This document shows, piece after piece, positions 23,652-31,017 of a DNA stretch of 31,017 nt. The position numbers and the translations under genes were made by a program. The stretch is from CAYQUC01 sp964514215. GTDB lineage: Bacteria > Pseudomonadota > Gammaproteobacteria > UBA6429 > Thiohalophilaceae. A model generated the notes under the pieces. That model was not told the origin of the DNA, made no database searches, and saw only the letters and a list, made by a program, of their open reading frames with translations. The stretch spans positions 1-31,017 of the forward strand of contig CAZEPW010000042.1 in assembly GCA_964514215.1 (NCBI GenBank), in the 5' to 3' direction. How positions within the stretch are numbered: position 1 is the stretch's first letter; each line of letters starts with the position of its first letter.

Positions 23652-23828
23652 TTAAACCAATTTTATCAACATAAAAACAAAAATTATTACAACAATGCTT
23701 ATAATTGCGAAACCACGCCACTCTTGACCTGTGCCCTTAGGGCTATTTTTAATCATTGCTTTGGCTCTGGGAAACATAAAAATAACAAATGCGCCAAAAA
23801 CCACAGCAGTTAGAATACTTAACCACAT
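23652..23828 (-). CDS. Small two-helix membrane protein, 58 residues
   Basis: ATG at 23828 with GGAG seven bases upstream. Residues 3-18 (LSILTAVVFGAFVIFM) and 40-57 (FAIISIVVIIFVFMLIKL) form membrane helices. The basic loop is FPRAKAMIKNSPKGTGQEWRG, with a PRAK...SPKG...EW pattern that feels like a conserved uncharacterised family, though I cannot name one. Topology is predicted N-out/C-out with a cytoplasmic loop. Its start is 28 bp beyond the T tract of the yccA terminator, so it needs read-through or a promoter inside the 3' end of yccA. Confidence 0.78.
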   Translation of the reverse strand: MWLSILTAVVFGAFVIFMFPRAKAMIKNSPKGTGQEWRGFAIISIVVIIFVFMLIKLV

Positions 23829-23856
23829 GTATTAACTCCAAAAATTTAGTTTTGTT

Positions 23857-23882
23857 AAAAAAAACCCCGGTAAGAACCGGGG
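23857..23882 (-). terminator. Strong rho-independent terminator of yccA
   Basis: On the minus strand CCCCGG, loop TTCTTA, CCGGGG (23865-23882), immediately followed by eight T (23857-23864). This is a textbook intrinsic terminator 30 bp after the yccA stop. A mini membrane-protein gene starts just 28 bp further on in the same direction. Confidence 0.9.
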
Positions 23883-23912
23883 CTTTTGTGTAACAGTAAA
23901 AATTAATCTAAT

Positions 23913-24584
23913 TTAATCATCGCCACCTAATGCACCCAATAAGTGGAGTAGGCTAACAAATATATTATAAATACTTAAATATAATCCTACAGTAGCCATA
24001 ATGTAATTTTTTTCACCACCATTGATAATTCGGCTTGTATCATAAAGAATAAAACCGCTCATAATTAAGATAACGATAGAAGAAATGGCTAAGGCTAAAC
24101 CTTGAAAACCAAGAAAAATATTCGCTATCGCTGCAATTATGACCATTAACATGCCAGCAAAAAGGAAGCCGCCTAAGAAGCTAAAATCTTTTTTAGTGGT
24201 TAATGCATAACCGGATAATCCTAAGAAAATAATACCAGTTCCCGCTAATGATAATGAAATTATACGAGCACCATTTTCAAATGCTAAATAATGATTCAAT
24301 ATTGGTCCAAGCCCAAAGCCGAGTAAGCCAGTGAAGGCAAAAACCACAACAATACCCATAGACGAATTAGCCGTGCGTGGTAGCACAAACCAGACGAGCC
24401 CTAGAGCAACTAGAGAGCTGATCATTGACGCACCATAAGGTACATTAATTGCCATTGAAATAGCAGCCATAATGCCACTGAAAATAAGTGTTATTGAAAG
24501 CAAGCTGTAGGTATTTTTTAGTACTTTATTCGTCTCTAATACCGAACTGCTTGAGCGAGTGACAGCACTATCATTAAAAGCCAT
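23913..24584 (-). CDS. yccA: YccA-like Bax inhibitor-1 family membrane protein
   Basis: A seven-helix inner-membrane protein of the Bax inhibitor-1/TMBIM family. E. coli YccA is a substrate and modulator of the FtsH protease and protects SecY from degradation when secretion jams. It has 223 residues (E. coli 219). Shared segments include NKVLKNTYSLLS, FAFTGLLGFGLGPILNHYL, ALTTKKDFSFLGGFLFAGM, IANIFLGF, and the C-terminal YDTSRIINGGEKNYIMATVGLYLSIYNIFVSLL. Its cytosolic N-terminus is short, as needed for FtsH engagement in E. coli. It is transcribed alone up to a strong terminator, beyond which two mini membrane-protein genes follow on the same strand. Confidence 0.95.
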   Translation of the reverse strand: MAFNDSAVTRSSSSVLETNKVLKNTYSLLSITLIFSGIMAAISMAINVPYGASMISSLVALGLVWFVLPRTANSSMGIVVVFAFTGLLGFGLGPILNHYLAFENGARIISLSLAGTGIIFLGLSGYALTTKKDFSFLGGFLFAGMLMVIIAAIANIFLGFQGLALAISSIVILIMSGFILYDTSRIINGGEKNYIMATVGLYLSIYNIFVSLLHLLGALGGDD

Positions 24585-24656
24585 GTATTTTCTCCATTTT
24601 TAGTAAAAATTCATTCTATTATAAGTTCAGACCACAAGATACCTAAACAGTTCGCA

Positions 24657-24708
24657 AAATCAAGCTGGATTTACTTGTTCATTTTGGGTAAACTTGCGCG
24701 CTTGATTT
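24657..24708. repeat. 9-bp inverted repeat between yccA and tRNA-Ser
   Basis: AAATCAAGC (24657-24665) pairs with GCTTGATTT (24700-24708), and TTTAC/GTAAA (24670-24674 and 24688-24692) pairs inside. It lies about 70 bp upstream of the yccA start, so it may fold in the yccA leader or serve as a binding site. A TATAAT at 24708-24713 on the plus strand abuts it. Confidence 0.35.
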
Positions 24709-24821
24709 ATAATGTATGTTGGATTTTTCATTTTTCAAGTAAATTTGATTAATTTATCGTGCTTTTCAAATCATAGGGCAGTTTTAGTGAATAAACTATA
24801 AAAATCCCGATATATAAGTAT

Positions 24822-24909
24822 GGAGAGGTGGCTGAGTGGTCGAAAGCGGCGGTCTTGAAAACCGTTGAACCGTGAGGTTCCCAGGGTTCGAATCCCTGCC
24901 TCTCCGCCA
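24822..24909 (+). tRNA. tRNA-Ser(UGA)
   Basis: Complete class II tRNA with CCA encoded. The acceptor stem is GGAGAGG/CCTCTCC, the D arm GGCTGAGTGG, and the anticodon loop CTTGAAA with anticodon TGA at 24856-24858. A long variable arm (GAACCGTGAGGTTC) and the T arm GGTTCGAATCC follow. It reads UCA/UCG/UCU-type serine codons and is a substrate of the SerS encoded 1.5 kb upstream. Confidence 0.97.
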
Positions 24910-25004
24910 TTAATTTCTTAAAATTTGGGTAATTGTTAAAATCAACGGTTTACCAGTTAAACACTTCTTTTGATTAAACAATAACTTGTTCTAATGGTGT
25001 ATGT

Positions 25005-26594
25005 TTAGTCTTTAATCTTTTTAAACCAAAATTCATTTGCTAGATCTTTCATACTAAATGCAAGGTCGCCCATCATTGTGCTGGCTTCTGTGATATTTTT
25101 TGATGCGTTCATTGTTGTTTCTGCAGAGTCTCTAATTCTTACAATGCTTTGATTTATCTCTTCTGCCACCGTGCTTTGTTCTTCAACGGCTGACGCAATT
25201 GTAATACTCATGTCATTGATTTTTTCAATGGCAGTTGTAATGACTTCTAGCGAATGGGTTGCTGTCTCTGCTTGTTTAACGGTATTAGTAGCATTTTCAC
25301 AGCTCTTCGACATAACCATAACTGCCTCACCTGTACCTAATTGAAGTTTTTCGATCATTTGCTGTATCTCAGTAGTAGCAGCATTTGTCCTGCTTGCTAA
25401 TGTGCGAACCTCGTCAGCGACAATAGCAAATCCGCGACCTTGTTCTCCTGCTCTTGCTGCTTCGATTGCTGCATTAAGGGCCAGAAGGTTAGTTTGCTCA
25501 GATATATCGCGGATAACATTTACAATGGAACTGATTTCTTTACTATCAGCTTTTACATTTTCTATAACACTGGATGCGTGTTTGACATCATGTGCTAGTG
25601 CTTCGATAGATGAAGAGGTTGATTCAACTACTTCTTTTCCTTTGTTCGATTCAATCATTGCTTCTTTGGCTACATTGGCAGTTTGTTGCGTGTTGTTGGA
25701 AATCTCTTGGATGCTCGCACTCATTTCATTAGTGGCTGTCGCAACCATGTCAGTCTCAGTGTATTGAGCTTGCATCCCTTGATTAGAAATTTCAATTGTT
25801 TCAATCAGCTCTTTGGCGCATGCTGAAAGTGTTTTTGAATTATCCGATATACGTCCGACTATTCCAGCGGTTTCCGAGCGAAGTGACTTCATCGCTAGCA
25901 ATAGGGATCCTGCATCATCACGACGGCCGGTATAAATATAACGGGCAATAGGATTGTCTGTTATGGAACGTGCTTTATCCACTGCCTTTTTAAGTGGGCG
26001 TAATGAAAGAAAAATGGTTAATGATGAAAATAGGCTTGTTGTTGCGAATAAAGCAACTGCGGTTAATAGCTCAATATCCAGAACGATTGCTATAAGCAGG
26101 TTGCTTAACAGTAATGCTACGGTTGTTGTTAATATGACCGCTGACGTTGTAGTTAGTTTTGGTGTTTGTATATCTCGAGGCAATTTACCGTTAAGTAACA
26201 ATTTATATATTTTTTCTGCACGATTGACACACTCACGTGCGGGTTTTTGTCGAACCGATTGATACTCAGATATTTGTCCATCGTGATTTATCGGTGTTAC
26301 ATAAGCATCAACCCAGTAGAAATCTCCATTTTTACAGCGATTTTTGACAATACCCATCCAGGATCGATCATCTTTGACGGTATTCCACAGATCTTCGAAT
26401 GCTGCTGGTGGCATGTCCGGATGACGAACTACATTATGGTTTTTATTCATCAGTTCGCAGGGAGTAAACCCACTAATTTCTAAAAAATCATTATTAAAAT
26501 AACTTATTGCCCCTTTACGATCTGTGGTCGAAAGTATGTTAGTGTTATCCGCATACTCACGTTCTACATCATTGACAGGAAGGTTTTTTTTCAT
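25005..26594 (-). CDS. aer: Aer-like PAS/MCP energy-taxis receptor
   Basis: Membrane-bound chemoreceptor with an N-terminal PAS domain (about 20-118) that in E. coli Aer binds FAD and senses redox or oxygen. The PAS carries the FAD-binding run VRHPDMP with Arg57, His58 and Asp60 at the same positions as E. coli, plus GIVKNRCKNGDFYWV. A hairpin of two helices follows (about 151-172 and 176-198), then a HAMP-like segment (LRPLKKAVDKARS) and a methyl-accepting signalling domain. Its tip contains EQTNLLALNAAIEAARAGEQGRGFAIVADEVR, the CheA/CheW contact. There is no periplasmic sensor domain and no C-terminal NWETF-type pentapeptide. No che genes are in the window. It diverges from uvrY. The Shine-Dalgarno is weak. 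Confidence 0.92.
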   Translation of the reverse strand: MKKNLPVNDVEREYADNTNILSTTDRKGAISYFNNDFLEISGFTPCELMNKNHNVVRHPDMPPAAFEDLWNTVKDDRSWMGIVKNRCKNGDFYWVDAYVTPINHDGQISEYQSVRQKPARECVNRAEKIYKLLLNGKLPRDIQTPKLTTTSAVILTTTVALLLSNLLIAIVLDIELLTAVALFATTSLFSSLTIFLSLRPLKKAVDKARSITDNPIARYIYTGRRDDAGSLLLAMKSLRSETAGIVGRISDNSKTLSACAKELIETIEISNQGMQAQYTETDMVATATNEMSASIQEISNNTQQTANVAKEAMIESNKGKEVVESTSSSIEALAHDVKHASSVIENVKADSKEISSIVNVIRDISEQTNLLALNAAIEAARAGEQGRGFAIVADEVRTLASRTNAATTEIQQMIEKLQLGTGEAVMVMSKSCENATNTVKQAETATHSLEVITTAIEKINDMSITIASAVEEQSTVAEEINQSIVRIRDSAETTMNASKNITEASTMMGDLAFSMKDLANEFWFKKIKD

Positions 26595-27000
26595 CTGAGA
26601 TATTACTCATGTATTTAGTTTATGTATTGTCGGTTTGTTGTGAAGAGACTTTAATCAAATCTTTGCAAGAATAATGCCACACCATTATTTATGCAGAAAT
26701 ACCGTTGTGTTTATACTCAGTTTTTTAAATTTAAACCAAACGATAACCGGAATACTAAAAAAGATAGATCTCACATAGTATGTTTTTAAATCAGCTGGGT
26801 CTGTGACAACGACAAAACAAAGATAACCGATGTTGCGTGGCTCTAGTTATGTGAAGACATAATATCATCTGTAATGTTAATTATTAATTTACAGTATATA
26901 TATTGATATATTAAAGGTTATTAAAGTTTTGGGATGTTGTTAGAATACTGAAATTAAAATTTACAATTAGAAAAACGCTATATTTAGGGGAGGGCATATC
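26595..27000. other. Divergent aer/uvrY intergenic region
   Basis: These 406 bp separate the aer-like gene and uvrY. The longest open stretch I read (an ATG near 26670, about 34 codons) has no ribosome-binding site or recognisable content, so I do not call a gene. The notable structure is an imperfect palindrome at 26869-26894. A strong AGGGGAGGG ribosome-binding site for uvrY lies just before 27001. Confidence 0.6.
26869..26894. promoter_or_regulatory. 26-bp imperfect palindrome upstream of uvrY
   Basis: The arms are CTGTAA (26869-26874) and TTACAG (26889-26894), with inner TTAAT/ATTAA halves, about 107 bp upstream of uvrY. TGTAA/TTACA are the half-sites of the GacA/UvrY box (TGTAAG-N6-CTTACA), but here they stand 14 bases apart in place of 8, so it is not a standard box. 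Possibly an autoregulatory or other dimer site. Confidence 0.35.
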
Positions 27001-27645
27001 ATGATAAAGATCATGCTTATTGATGATCATGATATGGTACGTACAGGGTTAAAACGCTTATTAGAAGATTTTTCTGATATTGATGTGATTGCTGAGGCTT
27101 CATCAGGTGAACAAGCGATTGAAATTCTGCAACAGCTTGAACCGGATATTGCTTTGATGGATCTGAGTATGCCGGGGATTGGTGGGCTGGAAGCCACTCG
27201 TAAATTACTTCGTATGCATAAAAATCTAAAAATAATAATCGTTACAATGCACAATGAAGATATTTTTCCACAGCGATTGCTTAATATCGGGGCGATGGGT
27301 TATGTCACTAAAGAAGCCAATATACACGAAATTGTTAAAGCTATTCGAGAAGTGATGAATAATAAACGTTATATTAGCCCTGAGATTGCGCAGCATATGG
27401 CATTGGCTAATTCACAGGATTATGAAAAATCACCATTTGATTTATTATCAGAAAGAGAATTGCAGGTAATGCTAATGCTGATGGATGGTCATAAAGTTAA
27501 TACTATATCTGAGAAATTGTGTTTGAGCCCCAAAACCATTAGTACGTATCGTTACCGATTATATGACAAACTCAATGTTAGTAATGATATCGAGTTAGCT
27601 AAATTAGCATTAAGGCATGGTATTTTAGGTGAGTTTAATAATTAA
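27001..27645 (+). CDS. uvrY: UvrY/GacA-type response regulator
   Basis: Response regulator of the BarA/GacS two-component system, which controls Csr/Rsm small RNAs and hence carbon storage, motility and biofilm switches. It has 214 residues. The receiver domain has the acidic pocket DDH (8-10), phospho-acceptor Asp54 in MDLSMPG, Thr-Met in IIVTMH, and Lys in VTKEA. The LuxR-type helix-turn-helix is at about 148-208 (LSERELQVMLMLMDGHKVNTISEKL, LSPKTISTYRYRLYDKL). The ribosome-binding site is strong. It is followed by a uracil-DNA glycosylase gene, then uvrC and pgsA. uvrY-uvrC-pgsA is the classic gammaproteobacterial order, so the glycosylase is an addition. The sensor kinase is not in the window. 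Confidence 0.95.
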   Translation: MIKIMLIDDHDMVRTGLKRLLEDFSDIDVIAEASSGEQAIEILQQLEPDIALMDLSMPGIGGLEATRKLLRMHKNLKIIIVTMHNEDIFPQRLLNIGAMGYVTKEANIHEIVKAIREVMNNKRYISPEIAQHMALANSQDYEKSPFDLLSERELQVMLMLMDGHKVNTISEKLCLSPKTISTYRYRLYDKLNVSNDIELAKLALRHGILGEFNN

Positions 27646-27708
27646 TATCTATATTTATCAATATTTTATAATCTATACTTAATTTGATTTGTTTAAAGTG
27701 TTTTCTAT

Positions 27709-28353
27709 ATGAATAATTTAGTTTTTGATAAAAATTGTGTCCAATGTCCACGTTATGTAAGGTTTTTTAAGGCGTTACGAATTGAATATCCTGATTATTA
27801 CAATTTACCCGTTCCGGCTTTTGGGGTGGCTAATCCAGATTTAGTGATCGTGGGGCTGGCTCCCGGAATGCATGGAGCGAATGCCACGGGTCGTCCTTTT
27901 ACTGGCGACCATGCTGGCATTTTATTATACGAATCATTATACAAATTTGGTTTTAGCAATAAGCCCGATTCAACTGATAAGAAAGATGGTCTCAAATTAC
28001 TAAATTGCCGTATTACCAATGCGGTTAAATGCTTGCCTCCTCAAAATAAACCGATTGGCAGTGAAATTAATGCCTGTAATTCGTATTTGAAAGCTGAAAT
28101 TAAAAAATTTAAAAAACACACCGTTATCATTGCGCTCGGTTTGGTTGCTCATAAAGCGATTATTAAAGCGATGGAAGGTAAGCAATCTGATTTTGTGTTT
28201 AAACATAATGCTCATCACAAAATCGCTTCAGGTCATATTCTGATCGATTCTTACCATTGCAGTCGCTATAATACAAATACTAAACGACTAACTGAAAAGA
28301 TGTTTCATGATGTTTTTCGTAAAGCTAAAAAATTTATTCAAAAAATTAATTAA
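27709..28353 (+). CDS. Family 5-type uracil-DNA glycosylase with Fe-S cysteines
   Basis: Removes uracil and possibly other deaminated bases from DNA. The 214 residues match family 4/5 glycosylases and not E. coli Ung. Motif 1 is VGLAPGMHGANATGRPFTGDHAG (48-70). Asn104 lies in NCRITNAVKCLPP, and the second motif is DSYHCSRYNTNTKRLT, a His-X-Ser-type loop. Four cysteines fit a [4Fe-4S] cluster: Cys10 and Cys13 (KNCVQCPRY), Cys108 and Cys123; Cys100 is extra. GLAPG with Gly rather than an acidic or Asn general base points to family 5 (UDGb). No clear Shine-Dalgarno is seen. It sits between uvrY and uvrC, 24 bp before uvrC, so base- and nucleotide-excision repair genes are linked. Confidence 0.9.
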   Translation: MNNLVFDKNCVQCPRYVRFFKALRIEYPDYYNLPVPAFGVANPDLVIVGLAPGMHGANATGRPFTGDHAGILLYESLYKFGFSNKPDSTDKKDGLKLLNCRITNAVKCLPPQNKPIGSEINACNSYLKAEIKKFKKHTVIIALGLVAHKAIIKAMEGKQSDFVFKHNAHHKIASGHILIDSYHCSRYNTNTKRLTEKMFHDVFRKAKKFIQKIN

Positions 28354-28377
28354 TACGATAACGATATAAAGCAGAAT

Positions 28378-30294
28378 ATGTCAGACTCTAATTTGACTGA
28401 ACAACCAACCAACACTTCTGATTTTAATCCAAAAAAATTTTTAGATTCTTGTACAACTCAACCGGGTGTTTATCAAATGTTTGATAAGCTTGGTAATGTT
28501 ATTTATGTTGGAAAGGCTAAAAATTTACGAAATCGCTTAAATAGTTATTTTCAAAAAAATGTTGCTCAGATTAAAACCCGGGCATTAGTTAGCCATATTA
28601 ATAACATTGAATTAATTGTTACGCATACCGAAAAAGAAGCATTAATTTTAGAAAATAATTTAATTAAGAAATTCATGCCTAAATACAATATTTGTTTTAG
28701 GGATGATAAAAGTTATCCGTATATTTATGTTTCTACAGAACACGATTTCCCTCGTTTACGGTTTCATCGTGGTGCGCGTAAAGGCAAAGGAAAATATTTT
28801 GGTCCATACCCTAGTGCAGGTTCAATGCGAGAGACATTACAGATAATCCAAAAAATATTTCCGGTGCGACAATGTGAAGATTCATTTTATAAAAATCGAA
28901 CTCGACCTTGTTTACAGTATCAAATAAAACGGTGTACGGCTCCTTGCGTAGGGTTAATAAGCCAGCATCAATATCAAGTTGATGTTGGGCATGTTTTGTT
29001 ATTTTTAGAAGGCAAAAACAAAAAAGTTATTGATGAGTTAGTAAACGATATGGAGTTTGCTTCTCAGAAACTTGATTATGAAAAAGCAGGTTTTTATCGT
29101 GATCAAATTATTAAATTACGTAAAATTCAAGAAAAACAGTATATAACACAAGAACAGGGTGATTTAGATATTATTTCATCGGCTTGTACTAATGGTATAG
29201 GCTGTGTACAAGTGTTTTTAATTCGAGGTGGCCGTAATTTGGGCAATAAAACCTTTTATCCTAAAATGAATAAATCCGATACGCCGGCGGATTTATTGCA
29301 AGCTTTTATTCCGCAATATTATTTGAAGCAAAATTTAGAAAATTTAAATTCACTTGCTTCTGAAATTATAGTTAGTGAAGCATTTGAAAATATTGATTTA
29401 ACGGAACAAGTATTATCACAACAAAGCGGACGAAAAATTATTATCAAAACGAAAGTCAGAGGTGATCGGGTTCGTTGGCTTAAAATGTCGGTGCTTAATA
29501 CTGCTCATGCATTACAAGCCAGAATTAATAGTAATACTACAACGCTAAAACGCTACGAAGATTTAGCTGAAAAATTTCAATTGGATGCGCTGCCAAGTCG
29601 TATGGAATGTTTTGATATTAGCCACACTAGTGGTGAAAAAACGGTTGCTTCGTGTGTTGTATTTGATATTAATGGCCCGGTGAAGTCGGAATACCGGCGT
29701 TTTAAAATTGAAAACATAACACCGGGAGATGATTATGCGGCAATAAAACAAGCGCTAACGCGCCGTTACACTAGGATTAAAAATGGCGAAGAAAAATTAC
29801 CCGATATTTTATTTGTTGATGGTGGTAAAGGGCAATTAACCCAAGCAGAAGCAGTCTTGGAAAATTTACAAATCGAAAATATATTATTGATAGGGATATC
29901 AAAAGGGCCTGAACGGATTGCGGGTGATGAAACCATGATAATATCAAATAAGTATCAATCTGGAATTTCAGAAAACTTGTCGACACACAATACACCGATT
30001 ATACTGCCGAATGATTCTATGGCTTCGCACTTAATACAGAATATTCGGGATGAGGCTCATCGTTTTGCGATAACAGGTCATCGTCAGAGCCGAGCTAAAG
30101 CGAGTAGAACATCCGTTTTAGAACAAATTGCTGGTCTTGGTCCTAAGCGCCGTCAAAACTTACTAAAACAATTTGGTGGTTTGCAGGAGATTAAGTTAGC
30201 GGGTATCGACGATCTTAATAGTGTTTCAGGTATTAGCTTGAAATTAGCAGAACAAATTTATAATACATTTCATTCTAATGAGCAAAAAGGTTAA
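28378..30294 (+). CDS. uvrC: UvrABC excinuclease subunit C
   Basis: Makes both incisions around bulky DNA lesions after UvrA/UvrB damage recognition. It has 638 residues (E. coli 610). The GIY-YIG nuclease (GVYQMFDKLGNVIYVGKAKNLRNRL, from about residue 29) makes the 3' cut. The UvrB-binding UVR motif is near 220 (DMEFASQKLDYEKAGFYRDQI). The C-terminal RNase H-like nuclease has Asp413 in MECFDISHTSGE and Asp in LFVDGGKGQL for the 5' cut, and it ends with a double helix-hairpin-helix (IAGLGPKRRQNLLKQFGG, VSGISLKLAEQI). It follows the glycosylase gene by 24 bp and precedes pgsA by 3 bp, so an operon is very likely. Confidence 0.98.
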   Translation: MSDSNLTEQPTNTSDFNPKKFLDSCTTQPGVYQMFDKLGNVIYVGKAKNLRNRLNSYFQKNVAQIKTRALVSHINNIELIVTHTEKEALILENNLIKKFMPKYNICFRDDKSYPYIYVSTEHDFPRLRFHRGARKGKGKYFGPYPSAGSMRETLQIIQKIFPVRQCEDSFYKNRTRPCLQYQIKRCTAPCVGLISQHQYQVDVGHVLLFLEGKNKKVIDELVNDMEFASQKLDYEKAGFYRDQIIKLRKIQEKQYITQEQGDLDIISSACTNGIGCVQVFLIRGGRNLGNKTFYPKMNKSDTPADLLQAFIPQYYLKQNLENLNSLASEIIVSEAFENIDLTEQVLSQQSGRKIIIKTKVRGDRVRWLKMSVLNTAHALQARINSNTTTLKRYEDLAEKFQLDALPSRMECFDISHTSGEKTVASCVVFDINGPVKSEYRRFKIENITPGDDYAAIKQALTRRYTRIKNGEEKLPDILFVDGGKGQLTQAEAVLENLQIENILLIGISKGPERIAGDETMIISNKYQSGISENLSTHNTPIILPNDSMASHLIQNIRDEAHRFAITGHRQSRAKASRTSVLEQIAGLGPKRRQNLLKQFGGLQEIKLAGIDDLNSVSGISLKLAEQIYNTFHSNEQKG

Positions 30295-30297
30295 ATA

Positions 30298-30855
30298 ATG
30301 TGGACAATTCCTAACATCCTGACTGTAATGAGAATTGGTCTGATACCGGTTTTTATTGTTGCATTCTATTTACCTGAGTTTTCTTGGAAACACATTTTAA
30401 TAACTTCTATATTTTTCTTTGCGGGTATTAGTGATTGGTTTGATGGTTATTTAGCTCGAAAATTAAATCAACAATCTGAATTTGGTGCATTTTTAGATCC
30501 CGTTGCTGACAAATTGATGGTATCGACTGCTCTGGTATTACTTTTGGTGCAATATCCGGGCTTTTGGATAGCAATTTCATCAATTATTATCATTGGGCGA
30601 GAAATCGCGGTATCCGCACTGAGAGAATGGATGGCTGAAGCAGGTAGTCAAACTAAGGTATCAGTCTCGATTCTAGGTAAAATCAAAACTACGGCTCAAA
30701 TGTTTGCAATAGGGATGTTACTCTATCATGAACCCTTATGGGATATCCCAATTACTGAATTAGGTTATATACTATTGTTCTTTGCTGCATTTCTCACTTT
30801 ATGGTCTATGTACCTGTATTTGAAGGCAGCTTGGCCAAGTCTGACAAAAAATTGA
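30298..30855 (+). CDS. pgsA: Phosphatidylglycerophosphate synthase
   Basis: CDP-diacylglycerol:glycerol-3-phosphate 3-phosphatidyltransferase, the committed inner-membrane step to phosphatidylglycerol and cardiolipin. It has 185 residues (E. coli 182). The CDP-alcohol phosphotransferase motif is complete: Asp46, Asp49-Gly50, Ala53-Arg54, Gly63, Asp67, Asp71 in SDWFDGYLARK...GAFLDPVADK. About five to six membrane helices are visible. The N-terminal NIPNILT-like start (WTIPNILTVMRIGLIP) is typical. AAGG precedes the ATG, 3 bp after the uvrC stop. tRNA-Gly follows, as downstream of pgsA in E. coli. Confidence 0.97.
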   Translation: MWTIPNILTVMRIGLIPVFIVAFYLPEFSWKHILITSIFFFAGISDWFDGYLARKLNQQSEFGAFLDPVADKLMVSTALVLLLVQYPGFWIAISSIIIIGREIAVSALREWMAEAGSQTKVSVSILGKIKTTAQMFAIGMLLYHEPLWDIPITELGYILLFFAAFLTLWSMYLYLKAAWPSLTKN

Positions 30856-30875
30856 CTTTAGTTGCACGGTAGATC

Positions 30876-30903
30876 TTGACAGATTATGATACGCCAGTAC
30901 AAT
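30876..30903 (+). promoter_or_regulatory. Sigma70 promoter of tRNA-Gly
   Basis: TTGACA (30876-30881), a 16-base spacer, TACAAT (30898-30903), followed by the GC-containing discriminator ACGC before the tRNA at 30915. The perfect -35 and near-perfect -10, with a stringent-type discriminator, fit a strong growth-regulated tRNA promoter. Confidence 0.85.
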
Positions 30904-30914
30904 ACGCACTCTTT

Positions 30915-30990
<76 letters not shown>

Positions 30991-31017
30991 TATTTAAATG
31001 GATCGAAATGCCCTGAA

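Noticed and set aside
25402..25767. 121-codon plus-strand ORF
   Set aside because: Lies fully antisense to the MCP signalling domain of the aer-like gene, with low-complexity Ala/Ser-rich translation mirroring the conserved coiled coil.
26670..26775. About 34-codon ORF upstream of uvrY
   Set aside because: No ribosome-binding site and no hydrophobic or motif pattern; expected by chance.

Overview
The window is an AT-rich stretch of gammaproteobacterial chromosome, dense with housekeeping genes and without any visible mobile element, phage gene or CRISPR array. Gammaproteobacterial placement rests on gene content and order. hflD-mnmA-nudJ-rluE-icd, cspD/clpS-clpA-infA-aat, trxB/ftsK-lolA/rarA/serS and uvrY-uvrC-pgsA-tRNA-Gly are blocks known from E. 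coli and Pseudomonas. Here they lie almost end to end. I cannot place the organism below class level from this sequence alone.

Layout. (1) 1-4892, minus strand: rluE, nudJ, mnmA, hflD, then a 3'-truncated acnA; icd diverges at 5056. acnA and icd are consecutive steps of the TCA cycle. (2) 6343-9469: an inverted repeat, cspD (minus), and divergent clpS-clpA. (3) 9481-13503, minus strand: trxB, a FemAB-like GNAT protein, aat, bpt, infA. Together with clpS-clpA this is nearly a whole bacterial N-degron pathway: two N-terminal leucyl/phenylalanyl taggers, the ClpS recogniser and the ClpA unfoldase. Only ClpP is missing. (4) 13726-17867, plus strand: ald, ftsK, lolA. (5) 17864-20861, minus strand: rarA and an ArnT/PMT-like glycosyltransferase. 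(6) 21290-23305, plus strand: crcB, a DUF190 gene and serS. (7) 23342-24584: a bidirectional terminator, two unannotated two-helix mini-membrane-protein genes (58 and 59 residues), a strong terminator and yccA (Bax inhibitor-1 family). (8) 24822-24909 tRNA-Ser(UGA). (9) An Aer-like energy-taxis receptor (minus), divergent from uvrY/gacA, a family 5-type uracil-DNA glycosylase, uvrC, pgsA and tRNA-Gly(GCC).

The most novel-looking element is the tandem pair of mini membrane proteins, of similar size and topology, directly behind yccA. The first begins only 28 nt beyond yccA's strong intrinsic terminator. Second is the FemAB-like gene, which overlaps aat by one base (TAATG) and so sits with two aminoacyl-tRNA-dependent transferases. 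Smaller leads are an 8-codon leader ORF coupled to clpS, palindromic sites upstream of clpS/cspD, ftsK and uvrY, and a terminator-like hairpin in the trxB leader. Most of the window is otherwise ordinary conserved core genome.
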